From Theobroma cacao (lineage: Eukaryota > Streptophyta > Magnoliopsida > Malvales > Malvaceae): a DNA stretch of 64,000 nucleotides. Positions 35,144 to 46,519 of this stretch are shown here, one piece after another (position 1 is the first letter of the stretch; each line of letters opens with the position of its first letter). The stretch is from positions 18,027,946 to 18,091,945 of the forward strand of contig NC_030858.1 in NCBI RefSeq assembly GCF_000208745.1, in the 5' to 3' direction. Below the pieces are notes generated by a model. The model saw nothing but the letters and a program-made list of their open reading frames with translations, had not been told where the DNA came from and searched no databases. A program made the position numbers and the translations under genes.

Positions 35144-36666
35144 CTAAAGCTTCAGCAAAAGGAATATTAATGTGCAATTTTTTAAATACTTCAAGAAATC
35201 TCTAGAATTGTTTGTCAAGTTTTTGCTTTTAAAAACGTTGAGGAAAAGGTGGTGGAGGTGTGGGAGCATATTGTGATTTTTCTTTAGAATTTTCAGCAGA
35301 TTTTTCAACCACAATATCTTTTTTAGCATCTTTTCAATTTCTTTCTCATCAAATTGAATTGAAATTTCTGAATTTATTTCCTTACTACTTACCTCTTCAC
35401 TTACCTCTTTTCTGTTACGGAGAGTGATTACCATACAATGTTCCTTACCTTCTCTTCATGGGTTGGGTTTAGTATCACTTGGTAAGGTACCTTGAGGTCT
35501 AGTATTTAAAGCACTAACAAGTTGGCCTACTTATATCTCAAGATTTCTAATTGAAGTTACTTGGTTTTGAATTGAGGCATCAGTTCTTATCATAAATGCA
35601 TCAATCTTAGTCATGAATTGCATGAACATATCCTCCATTGAAGGTTTTTTCTCTAGCATAGGGACTTTAAATAGAAATCCAGGAGGAAAGTTTGACTTAG
35701 CCGCTGATGAAACCCGTGGTTGTTATTCCATGAAAAATTAGGATGATTCCTCCAACCTGGATTATAAGTGTTGGAATAGGGATTGTTCTGTTGCCTTTTT
35801 GAAACAAATTAACAAGACTCAAAATAGATAGGATAATTGTCATTGGAATGTCCTTCCCCATAAAATTCACATGTCATAAAGGAGTTTTGAACAACATTAA
35901 CACTCAGTTTATCTATTTTCTTTACAAGAGAGGCCAATTCTGTAGAGACAATGTTTATCACGTCTAATTCATGAATTCCAACAATTTTTCTTGTACTTGA
36001 TCTTTCAGATGGCCATTGATAATTATTAAAAGCTATTTCTTCAAGCAAATCATAAGCCTCATCAATGGATTTACTAATAAGTGCACCTCCAGCGGCAGCA
36101 TCAATGGTAGTTCGAAAAGGTCCCAAGAAACCATTATAAAAAATCTGAACTTGCAGCCACTTAGGTAATCCATGGTGAGGACATCTTCTCATCAAATCCT
36201 AATACCTTTCCCAAGCCTCATATAGTGATCCAGAATCAAATTGCATGAAAGAAGTGATATCATTCCACATCTTTGCTGATGTTACAGGTGGGAAGAATTT
36301 TGCTAAGAATTTTTTAGCCAAATCATCCCAAGTATTAATGGAACCAGCAGGAAGCGAATTTAACCAACTCTTTGCTTTATTTCTCAATGAAAAAGGGAAA
36401 AGCCTCAATCTTATGGCATCATCAGTAACACTATTAGCCTTGAATGTGTCGCATATTTTCAAAAAAATTATAATATGAGCATTCGGATCATCATTAGACA
36501 GACCCCTAAACTGAACAGTAGTCTGAATCATTTGAATGATTGATGACTTAATTTCAAAATTGTTAGCTTGAATAGGAGGTCTTCAGATACTAGAGTGGAG
36601 ATTTTGTAGTTGTGGGATTGCATAATCCCTCAAAGGCTTGGTTTTCTTCCTCTTGTTGATTAGCCA
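35144..36666 (-). pseudogene. Athila #4 gag
   Basis: Reads from an ATG at 36666 (MANQQEEENQAFEGL) across a few stops. The block 36531-36199 has QFRGLSNDDPNAHI, ICDTFKANSVTDDAIRLRLF and SFMQFDSGSLYEAWERY. After one stop, 36195-35809 has MRRCPHHGLPKWLQVQIFYN, GPFRTTIDAAAGGALISKS and EEIAFNNYQWPSERS, then CEFYGEGHSNDNYPIY, a damaged zinc knuckle in which the second Cys is Tyr. The Lys/Glu-rich spacer ends at 35144. It is the best preserved Athila gag in the window. Confidence 0.85.
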
Positions 36667-36874
36667 TTGTTTTACTCAGAGCAGAAATTTTTTTATTTTT
36701 CTTCCAAAGTCTTTGAAAGGTCTTTTCAATTTCTAGATCAAAAGGAACAATTTCCAAATTTTGGGCTCTTCACATACAACAACCAAAAGTACCGAAAAAA
36801 AATTAAAGAAAAGAAAAGTCTAAATTAAAATTAAGAATGCTTGGTATTAATATTAACAAAAAAAATTAAAAATC

Positions 36875-36895
36875 AATTCCTCGGCAACAACGCTA
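36875..36895 (-). promoter_or_regulatory. Primer binding site (tRNA-Asp type) of Athila #4
   Basis: The minus strand reads TAGCGTTGTTGCCGAGGAA, close to the Athila site TGGCGCCGTTGCCGGGGA, and lies 6 bp inside the 5' LTR end (ACAACA). Confidence 0.8.
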
Positions 36896-36901
36896 AAAAC
36901 T

Positions 36902-38378
36902 TGTTGTTCAATTTTCTACTCACACAAGTGCACGTATCGTAAAGATAATATAGAGATGAGTAGAGTGTCGATCCCATAGAGAATTGAATTAATCCTTATT
37001 GTTAACTACTAAAATTAACACACCTTAATTTTATAAAAATAATTAAAATTAAAAAAGAAAATTTAAATTAAGAAACTAAAAACTAAAACTAATATATCAG
37101 AAAATTTTACTTTATTAAATGTAAATGACTACCAGACCTGAGATTATGATATCCCTCAATACTTTATCTGATTAATGTCCCTCTCTCTTAACTTAGTTTA
37201 ATGGATCAAGTTGCTAACCTAGAGTCCTAAATTATTTACAAGTCTCTGTCGAGTTTCTTATAAAAATATCTTTCCCAATTAATTTACTATATGTCTATGC
37301 AAATTAAATTGAAGAAAGATTCATTAAGTTTGTGCTCTAATTTTGGCTACGTATGGCTTATAGGTGTATGTCTACCCTACATGCAAATCAAACCACCTAA
37401 TTAACTAAGTGTATTCCATCATACGCTATGCTATTCAAGGTCTACCTAAATCTCCTTCATCAAGGTTTAACATAGATTTCCAATTCAATCTAATTGGTGG
37501 CCAGTCAATTAGAAGCATTAAGAATAGAATAAAATAAACAACTTAAATCTATCAAACATAAGTTAAAGAGAGATAAATAATTCAGACTATAGATTGAGTT
37601 CAATCATAATCTTAGATTAAAAATTTAGTTCCCCATCAAGTCATACATCATCATTGAATAAAATTTAAACATTAAAACCAAGGAATGTATTCTTGATCTC
37701 CAAAATCTCCTTGAATGCTTCAAATTCCTCCAATGACTCTGTAGCTTGACTCTCAAATGTCAATCTGGTGTTTCTTCCTTCTTCTTTTAGTCCTCTAGAA
37801 GGTTGTTTTTATAGGCTTTGAAGTTAGGCCAAGTTGGGTGAAAAAATAAGTCAATTTTAGCTGGGATTTCCTCATCAAACGATGTAAGTCGGAGCTTTGC
37901 CAAATTAATTAACAGAAATCGTAATTGCTCTAGGACTGCTGCAGTGTATCACATTTGACAAGATTTTTGACCATATTTCAGATAGAACTGGGTGAAGTAG
38001 TAAACATAAAAGTTGTATATTTTTCTCTTATATTTCCAATGGTTCAAGAATTGCTCCATTTAGAGCTCTATAAAGAAAGTTATGGCCAAAATACAGAAAC
38101 ATATGCAGTGAAAGTCTGCACCTTGAAATTGCTCTCCTTCTTCCTTTAAAATTCTTCTTCCAAACACCTACAAAAGTACAAGTAAATCAATAACAATCTG
38201 TCTTAATCATATTAACACCAAATTAAGCATAAAATCAACCAAAATTAGATTAACTCACATAAAATAACTAATTTAAAATAATTAAATAAAACCTACTAAT
38301 TTCTATGCAGTACTACAAGAATTTAGCCAAATTATTATCGAAATTAAGCCCAAATAACTCTTTATCATAGAGTTATCA
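36902..38378 (-). repeat. 5' LTR of Athila #4
   Basis: 1477 bp, TGTTGTTCAATTTTC to ATAGAGTTATCA in plus view. It pairs with 30781-32292. Confidence 0.9.
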
Positions 38379-38896
38379 CCTAGCTTCAAAACCCTATAAA
38401 AATAACCATTCGAAGGACTTTTAGAAAAAAAAAACCAAACTGGGAGCTTAAAATCAAGCCACAAAATCATGAAAGAAAAGTCTCATTAGAGTTAAGGAAG
38501 AAATTGAAGAATTTAAGAAGATTTGGAGATCAAGATTTCAGCTCTTATGTTCCTTTTATCTTTTTGTTGTTATTTTATTTTCTTGGTATTGGTTTTGATG
38601 ATTAAACTTAATTTGATGATGATGTGTGACTTAATGAGAAACTAAATTATTTATCTAAGATAATTAAACTCAATACGTAGTTTGATTTATTTCTCTCTCT
38701 TTTGCTTATGTTTGATTAGCTTAAGTTGTTTATTCTATTCAGTTCTTAATGCTTCTAGTTGATTAGCCACCAATTAGATTGAATTGGAAAGCTAAGTTAA
38801 ACCTTGACGAAGGAGATTTAGGTGAACCTTGAATGGAATAGCGTATGATCGAATGCACTTAGTTGATTAAGTGGTTTGATTTGCATATAGGATATA

Positions 38897-40415
38897 TGAT
38901 AACTTTATGATATAGAGTTATTTGGGCTTAATTTTGATATTAATTTAGCTTAGTTCTTGCAGTAATGCATAGAAATTAGTAGGTTTTATTTAATTATTTA
39001 ATGTTAGTTAATTTAGGTGAGTCAATTTAATCTTAGTTAATTTTATGCTTAATTTGGTGTTAATGTGATTAAAATAGGTTGTTATTGATTTATTTGTGCA
39101 AAGAAGGAGGGCAATTTTGAGGTGTAGACTTTCACTGCATATGTTCCGGTATTTCAACCATAACTCTCTCTACTAAATCCAAATCAGAGAATTCTTAAAG
39201 CATTGGAAAGCTAAGAGAAAAATCTACAACTTTCATGTTTACCACTTCACCTTGTTCATCCTGGAGATTGGTCAAAAATCTTGTTGAAGTTGGACCACTA
39301 TAGTAGTCCTAGAGCAATTACGATTTCTGCTAATTAATTGGTCAAAGCCATGCTTTGGAGGAGGTAGGCGATGGCTCATATAGTCTAATGAGGAAATCCT
39401 AATTTCAATTGACTTTTTTGTTCACCCAACTTGGCCCAACTTCATAGAAATTAAAAACAACATTTTTGAGGACTTTTAGGGAGAGAGCAAAACACAGGAT
39501 TGATAGCTAAGAATCAAGCCGCAAAGTCATTGAAGCTGAGAAGAATTTGAGGGATTCAAGAAGATTTGGAATATCCAAATTCTAAATTCTTAGGTTCTAT
39601 CATCCTTTCATTATTCTCCTATTTTTTTCTTAGTTTGATCTGAATGTTTAAACTTAATTTGATGATGATGTGTGACTTGATAAGGAACTAAATTATTAAT
39701 CTAAGATTCTGATTGAACTCAATACGTAGTCTAATTTATTTATCTCTCTTTTGCTTATGTTTGATGGATTTAAGTTGTTTATTTTATTCAGTTCTTAATG
39801 CGTCTACTTACTTGATCACCAATTACATTGAAATGGAAATCTAAATTAAACCTTGATGAAGAAGACTTAGGTAGAGACCTTAAATAGAATAGCATATGAT
39901 TGAATACACTTAGTTGATTAGGTGGTTTGATTTGCATATAGGGTAGACATACACCTATAAGCCATATGTAGCCAAAATTAAAACACAAATTTATTGAATC
40001 TATCTTTAATTTAATTTGCATAGACATATAGTGAATTAATTAGAAAAAATATTTTTATGAGAAACTCGACAAAGACTGGTAAATAATTTAGGACTCTAGG
40101 TTAGTAACTTAATCCATTAAACTAAGTTAAGAGAGAGAGAGACAATAATCAGATGAAGTATTAAGAGATATCACAATCTTAGGTATAAAAGTCAATCAAG
40201 TTTAGAAAAGTAATTTTGCAGAGTAAATTTAGAGTAGTTTTAGCTTTTAAGTTTTGCTTTTTAATTCAATTTTTAGTGTTTGGATAAAATTGGGATGTGT
40301 AATTTTAGTAATTAATAGTAAGAATTAATTCAATTCCCTGTGGCATCAACATTTTACTCATCATTATAATATCTTTGGGATACATATACTTGTGTGGGTA
40401 GAAAATTGAACAACA
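38897..40415 (+). repeat. 5' LTR of Athila #2
   Basis: 1519 bp, TGATAACTTTATGATATAG to TTGAACAACA. It is the uninterrupted reference for LTR #3 and, inverted, for Athila #4. It is inserted in LTR #3. Confidence 0.85.
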
Positions 40416-40421
40416 AGTTTT

Positions 40422-40442
40422 TGGCACCATTGTTGCGGAGTT
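40422..40442 (+). promoter_or_regulatory. Primer binding site (tRNA-Asp type) of Athila #2
   Basis: TGGCACCATTGTTGCGGAG follows the LTR end by 6 bp and matches the Athila tRNA-Asp site with four or five changes. Confidence 0.75.
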
Positions 40443-40641
40443 GATTTTTAGTTCTTTCTTGTTAATATTAATACCATGCATTCTAAATTTTAATCCAAAC
40501 TTTTTTTAATTTTTCAAGTACTTTTGGTCATTGTATGCAAAGAGCATGAAATTTGAAAATTGTTCCTTTTGATTCAAAAATCGAAAAGACTTTCGAAGAC
40601 TTCGGAGGAAACATAAAAACGTTTCTACTCCATGTAAAACA

Positions 40642-41129
40642 GTAGCTGATCAACAAGAGGAAGAGACCAAGTCTTTAAGGGATTATGCTGTCCCACGAGT
40701 ACAAAATCTCCACTCTAGTATCGAAAGACCTCTTATTCAAGCCAACAACTTTGAAATTAAGCCATCAATCATTCAAATGATTCAGATTGCTGTTTAGTTT
40801 GGGGGTTTGCCTAATGATGATCCGAATGCTCTTATTATAAATTTCTTGAAAATTTGTCATACATTCAAGGCTAATGGTGTTACTGATGATGCTAGAAGAT
40901 TGACGCTTTTTCCTTTTTCATTGAGAGATAAAGCAAAGAGTTGGTTAAATTCACTTCCTACTGGTTCTATTAATACTTGGGATGATTGGCTAAACAATTC
41001 TTAGCAAAATTCTTCCCACCTGCTAAGTCAACAAAGATACAAAATGATATCACTTCTTTCATGAAATTTGATCCTAAATCACTATATGAGGCTTGGGAGA
41101 GGTATAAGGATTTTATAAGAAGGTGTCCT
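40642..41129 (+). pseudogene. Athila #2 gag, N-terminal half
   Basis: The expected ATG reads GTA at 40642 (GTAGCTGATCAACAAGAGG), so the start codon is lost. Then SLRDYAVPRVQNLHSSI, NNFEIKPSIIQMIQ, LPNDDPNALIINFLKICHTF and LFPFSLRDKAKSWLNSLP, and, after a frameshift near 40985, AKFFPPAKSTKIQND, SFMKFD and LYEAWERYKDFIRRCP. Cut after the RRCP codons by the Tekay element. Confidence 0.8.
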
Positions 41130-42033
41130 TGTCAAGACCCGGTACTCCCCTCGAGCCCGTGATAACCGTCGTGGTGTCCCGATAGACACTCATTACCCAA
41201 AATGTCAACCCGAAACCCCGCAAGGCTTTAATATCAGTTTCTCATTTCCCTTGTAAGCAACTACTGTCAAATTTCTTGCTTCATTCCTTGAAATTTTGTG
41301 AATTTCTCTTGAATTTCTTAGCTAGGTTTTTGTTCTTCTTCTTTTCTTCCCTTTTCTTCCTTTGGCCGGCCATATGAAGAGTAATAGGCTGATTTATATG
41401 CTGATTTTTAAGGAAAATATTAAAGAATTAAAAGTTTGCCACTTGTCACCTTATCATTAGTCCATTTTGAAATTTTTAACTATTAAGCTTTCTTTCTCCA
41501 CCACATAAAATCCTTTAATTATCCATAATAATATTGGGTAAAATCCATGTGCTGGACAAGTGTTGGGTGGTGTAAAATTACAATTTTGTCCCTGGAATGG
41601 CAAAATTACCATTTTACCCTTATGCTCCGAAAAATATCGAGATCACAATGTTTCACTTTTCAACCTCAAATCATACTCCTATACTCAAATCATACTCCAA
41701 TAAGTCAAATGGGGCCAAAAAATCTTTTCTAAAAATTCTCATTTTGTCCCCAGGTGGCAAATGACCATTTTACCCCTAGATAGTGAAAATTTTGGTTTGA
41801 CTCCAAATTGATCCTCAAACTCCAAATTACCAATTTGAGTCATCCTTGGATTGTGAAGCTCTTAATTTCACCTTAAAATTCCTATTTGATCTAGTTCGAG
41901 GCTTAATTCAACTTAGTTGTACTATTAAGTAAACTACTGACTTTTTACGATTTTTCAGGGCTTTCCTAGTATGCAAGCATATTGTCAATCTCATGAATGA
42001 CATGGCAAGTATTTTATAAAGTCAGCCTTGACA
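41130..42033 (-). repeat. 3' LTR of Tekay with 2.1-kb internal deletion
   Basis: 904 bp against 2986 bp in the 5' LTR. Both ends match the 5' LTR. The central part, corresponding to about 51085-53165, is missing, with the junction at about 41272 (TGTCAAAT joined to TTCTTGCTTCATTCC). Confidence 0.85.
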
Positions 42034-42050
42034 GAACTAACCCCCTTAAA
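42034..42050 (-). promoter_or_regulatory. Polypurine tract of Tekay
   Basis: On the minus strand TTTTAAGGGGGTTAGTTC ends exactly at the 3' LTR start TGTCAAGGCTGAC. Confidence 0.75.
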
Positions 42051-42057
42051 ATAAAAT

Positions 42058-42699
42058 TTTGACCTCAAAATTTCACTTACCGGATTCGAAGAAAATAAGT
42101 GGATATTGGTTTCTCATCTGGCGCTCGACTTCTCACGTCATCTCTTCCATTCGAGCATTTTTCCACAATACTTCACCATTGGAATACTCTTATTCCTTAG
42201 CACTTGATCCTTTCGATCTAGAGTACGTACAAACTGCACCTCGAACTTCAAATCTTTATGCAACTCAATGGGTGGTGTCTCTAGAATGTGAAAGGGATCG
42301 GGAACATACTTTTTCAATATGGAGACATGGAAGACATTATGAATCCGATCTAACTCTGGGGGTAATTCAAGTCTGTAAGCCACTGGTCCAATCCTTTCAA
42401 TGATACGAAAGGGTCCAATGTATCTCGGATTGAGCTTTTCCCGCTTCGCGAATCGAATCACACCTTTCATTATCCAATAAATACCACAAATTATCACAAT
42501 AGTATAATCAAATAAGATTTAATACTTGGAATTTTCAAATTATTACCTTTCCAAGGAGAAACCTTAAGAAAAACTTTATCATCCACTTCAAACTCCAAAT
42601 CTTTCCTTCGTCTATCAGAATAATTCTTCTGCCTATCTTGAGCTGTCTTTAATCGTTCTTGAATCACTTTGATCTTGTCATTTGTCAAATCAATCAATT
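42058..42699 (-). pseudogene. Tekay integrase C-terminus and chromodomain, with an 83-bp insert
   Basis: The block 42699-42547 has VELIDLTNDKIKVIQERL, DRRRKDLEFEVDDKVFLKV and SPWKG. After an 83-bp AT-rich insert (42464-42546) it continues [49 protein letters not shown], the GPF/LP-type integrase tail. The chromodomain starts [19 protein letters not shown] and, after a one-base slip, reads [12 protein letters not shown], then the typical tail FESGK. The chromodomain would steer integration to modified heterochromatin. The insert, the slip and loss of one Trp codon break the gene. Confidence 0.85.
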
Positions 42700-43320
42700 C
42701 CACTGTCACGACCCAAATTTCGAGCCATGACCAACGCATGGGCCCAATAGACGTAGTCCATTAAGCCCAAGCAAGCCTATCTATTTATCCTACTCCTTAT
42801 TCCACCAAATATTGCTAAGTCACAAATTGTAACTTTAAATCAAAATAGTAATAGACATTGCCAACTCGTATTGGCATTACTCATTTATTATATACATACA
42901 TTGTCTACAACATATATTCCAATAATTTACATTAGGTTCGTCTATACACAACAAAAGAATACTCGACTTCCAACCGAGGCACTCGGACAAATGTACAGCT
43001 ACTGAATGCCGAGACACTTACCAAAAGATGGATACAAGTCTACAAGGACACCTCATCCTAGTTACCGGCTGCCTCATGATCTGAAAACATGAAGTTGAAA
43101 GTGGTGAGTATAAACCAGCGAGAATGAATTTTCATTGTAGTGACGTTGGGATTTAGTTATTAGCGAAACGAGGGTTTCTCAACTGGCCGAGGGTTTCTCA
43201 CTAAACCTCCCCATTTTGAGCTTAACTCATTTAATCCTTAATGTTGGAAGTCCATGCTCCAATATGGTAGTAAAGAAGTGAAAGATAGGGCAGCAATTTG
43301 ACAAGATTGAAGACCAAAAC

Positions 43321-43555
43321 AGAAGGTTTCTCGCTGCAGCGAGATTCTTTCTCACTGTAGTGAAATTCAGCTGATGAAATAGAGAGTTTTCCGTTGCAGC
43401 AAGATTCTTTTTCGCTGCAGCGAGAAGCTACAGTTACTATCTCGCTGCAACGAAATACATTCTCTCTGCAGCGAGAACTAGTTCTGGTGAAGGTTCTCAA
43501 ACCCGAGAGTTTCTCACAGCAGTGAGAATGAATTTCGCTGCAGCGAAAATAGAGC
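43321..43555. repeat. Cluster of CTGCAG-centred palindromes (second copy of the family)
   Basis: About eight copies or near copies of TCTCGCTGCAGCGAGA, for example at 43328, 43352, 43390, 43411, 43440, 43463, 43512 and 43532. Spacing is irregular (about 20-50 bp). Some copies carry C-to-T or G-to-A changes, for example CACTGTAGTGA. Confidence 0.85.
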
Positions 43556-43768
43556 AACAAGAGAAAAGTTTCCCCTCATTCAACAAAAAGGCAAACCTGC
43601 TAAACCAACAAAATAAACATACAGCACATGAAAATTTCCAAAGTGCAATGTATCAAATTTCTCATATATGTCAATCATATATCACATTCATAAGTTTTCA
43701 TTTCATAAGTCTAGACATGCATAATTACATAGATAAACATCAACATCATCATAATCACACCCGACTCA

Positions 43769-43943
43769 TGTACATCCCCCCACGTCGTGCACATAGCCGG
43801 CACCATCATGTGCATCCCCCAGATCGTGCACAATTAGTGCCATCATGTACATCCCCCCACATCGTGCACACGAGCACTATCATCATCCATCTCTCACGCC
43901 ACCATTATTACCGGCATGTGCATCCCCCCACATCATGCACACA
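43769..43943. repeat. Minisatellite-like GTGCATCCCCC repeats
   Basis: Four units beginning GTACATCCCCCC or GTGCATCCCCC at about 43770, 43810, 43848 and 43918, each followed by a CGTGCAC word. This corresponds to the 42-bp array at 11211-11336 in inverted orientation. The open frames here are His/Pro-rich by composition only. Confidence 0.75.
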
Positions 43944-45921
43944 CACAGTTACAGTCATTATACACAATATCATTCATCATGCACAACACACACATTTATA
44001 TATCATCATACTACAATAGTGCATGAATCCATAGCAATCACATATCACAATATAAAGCCATTTTGCAAAAGCTTGTTCCCAAGACACTTATGAAAAACTT
44101 GATAATTCATTCAAATGGGTGGCAAATACATTATATTTCCCAAAACAAGTTTTGAAGGGAGTCCACTCACCAATTGATTGTAGAGCCTTTAGATGACTCC
44201 AATTCACCTAATTGTCCAAATGAGATTATGCGGCATCCTCAGAACCTAGGATCATATTAGCATAATCAATAGGTCAATTTACACACTATGAACCTTAAAA
44301 GCTATATCTTAGCTAGCTTTCAATTGCCACATTAAATGGCCATCTATGTTCACTATCTTAATCACTAAAAGTAATGAACATACTCAATAATAAAATAGCT
44401 CATAAATCCCAATTACTAGCCATTTCTGCAGCTAAAAATCAAGCTTAATTCATCACTTACCCTAGGGCTCCTTTGTAGTCAAATTCTCTTCCAATTGCTT
44501 TCAAATCAATGAGGTAATTCTCTCTTTCTCTCTCTAGACCATCCAACTAGTAAGAGAAAGTCTGGAAATAAGCTTTATCAAGGGTTTTGAAGTGAGTTCC
44601 AATTTCATAAACCGACTATCATATGACAATTGAACATTCCACAAAGCTTATAAGTATCAAACTATCCAAACTTTTCTTATATCCCATCCACTACCAACTC
44701 CAAAAATCAAAGGCCAAAAATCTATGTACTCGATCTATGTATTATAAAGAAAATTCTTGTATATAGATTTTTTTTTCACCATAGATTCCAACTAATCAAA
44801 TTTATGTCAAAAGCATACATACAACCACCAATCCAAAGAATCTCCTAATCTCGCAGGCTTTCTCATATTCTTCAAAATTAAAACCATTGTCAAGATTCCC
44901 AACTATAAAAATTTATAATTAATAATTGATTTTACCACAATACGAAATCATATTCTATATATTTATAACACATCAAATTTTTCTAACAAAATAGGTTTCA
45001 ATAGTTCAAAATACTCATTTAAAAATCAATTTCTTTGATACAACTTTTCCATAATCATAACCTTAATCTTTAGATACAAAATCATGACAAAACCTGATAT
45101 CATGATAAACAATGTTATCCAAGAAACTAATATAATGAATCTCATACGGTACATCAAGTTGCACTACAATCACAATTCACAAATCACTTACATTAACCAC
45201 TAACAAATTCGTAGTGTTCCAAAAGAGACTGAATGTTTAACCCTCAATTTTGCACTATATAAAATCTTGATATCAAGCTTATATTCTTTTCCAATAAAAC
45301 AAATCATGTAAATAGCGTAAAATCCTCTTTTAGTCATCATAACACTAATTATCCACAAGTGTAAGATTAAAAACCAAAATCCACTACGGCACATCAGGAC
45401 ATTAATATTAATAAATACCTCAAGTTTTTAAAATACCTTATCATGTCAGCTTTGATATTTTATATTTAAACTCCAACAAAGTTTAGATCACGATCAAAGG
45501 TTCACTTAACATCCATCAAAATACTCCAAATTTCTCGATAGATCAAAAATCGAATTTTTTAATTTCATAGGATCTCCAAGATCAAAATCATTCTTTACAA
45601 TAACCTCAAGCTTAACATTATCTATCTTATTATAATTCACACCAAAATGACTTCAATTTATAGACATTGAATAATTGTTCATTGAATTAATCAATCTTTT
45701 TCTCACCACTAATTTCTTTATCCTCACCATAGATTTCCAAAATCATCTATCTTCTCAAAATTCATACTAAAATCACTTCAACGTATACATATAGCATTAT
45801 TGTTCATTGAATCAATTAATCTTTTCCTTATCACCAATCTCTTTTTCCTCGCTACTAATTTTCAAAAGCCATTATCTATGCATCAATTGAACTAAAGACT
45901 CCAAAATTCATAAATCATTAA

Positions 45922-45938
45922 CCTGAGTTCTGATACCA
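45922..45938 (-). promoter_or_regulatory. Primer binding site (initiator tRNA-Met) in the nested unit
   Basis: The minus strand reads TGGTATCAGAACTCAGG, complementary to initiator tRNA-Met. It lies 7 bp inside an LTR-end-like CATGACA at 45946. Confidence 0.7.
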
Positions 45939-46519
45939 CTAAATCTGTCATGCCCCAAACCCAAGGTTTTGGAAGTAACAGACGCCACATACTCATGAGA
46001 TGATGAAAATTAGAGCTAGAGAGAGAAAATCATGCAAGCTCCATATCATGTTTCCATGGAGTTTTGAAGAAACGTGAGAGAGGAGAAGGGAAGAAGAAGA
46101 CCAGCTGCTGGAAATTTCAAGATATTTATAGGCTAAACTTATCCATTCCCATAAAATTACGAAAATGCCCTTTTCACCAATTAACTTATTCTCCTCCAAT
46201 CTTTTATGCAATCTTTTTGCTCTTTTAACACTGGGACAAGATCCATAATGGTCTAGACATGTTCGAGTTCATAAAAACTTAAAACTTTAACCCGAGTTAA
46301 AAAATTACCATTTTACCCCTGTTATGAAAATTGTTGAAACTTCTAGTTTTCTTCGTGTTTTCATCATCACACATCATTTATGCAATCTTATACCCATTTA
46401 GACCTTAAAATATCATAAAACTTTCTTCTGGAAGCTTATTAGAGAAAATGACAAAACTACCCCTAGCTCGTATTATTACATCTATACTTAGTTACAAGCC
46501 TATAGGTTGGGGTCTCACA

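Larger units (their letters stand above)
30781..38378 (-). mobile_element. Athila #4, deletion derivative with both LTRs
   Basis: The element is 7.6 kb with LTRs of 1512 and 1477 bp, a tRNA-Asp-type PBS and a polypurine tract. Flanks CCTAT (30776-30780) and CCTAG (38379-38383) match at four of five bases. It carries gag and protease, then jumps to the last part of the integrase C-terminus. RT, RNase H, the integrase core and all but the tail of ORF3 are absent. It probably moved, if at all, with proteins from full Athila elements. Confidence 0.85.
30203..38896 (+). mobile_element. Athila LTR #3, plus, split by Athila #4 and cut at its right end
   Basis: Part one is 30203-30780 (starts TGATAAATCTATGATATAG); part two is 38379-38896. 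The two parts join in register when 30781-38378 is removed, as shown by the uninterrupted LTR at 38897-40415 (CACCCAACTTGGCC). The right end is cut about 430 bp short of a full LTR, exactly where the LTR of Athila #2 starts, so the missing tail may lie beyond the end of Athila #2. Confidence 0.7.
42704..46519 (-). mobile_element. LTR unit of the 10134-12645 family with extra PBS-bearing segment, TSD TCCAC
   Basis: Perfect duplications TCCAC at 42699-42703 and 46520-46524. In sense reading it begins TGTGAGACCCCAACC and ends AATTTGGGTCGTGACA, the same ends as the solo LTR at 10134-12645. Sense 5' third (46519 to about 46050) and 3' part (about 44640 to 42704) align with that solo LTR. About 1.4 kb between them is extra and includes a second LTR-end-like TGTCATGCCCC (45946) and an iMet PBS. 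No coding region. It interrupts Tekay integrase and its removal restores KLINVELIDLTND. Confidence 0.75.

Noticed and set aside
42464..42546. 83-bp insert as a MITE
   Set aside because: The terminal inverted repeats are too weak. I kept it only as an intron-like or small-insert finding.
43522..44093. His/Pro-rich open frames
   Set aside because: Composition follows the CATC-type minisatellite inside an LTR. No homologous protein recognised.
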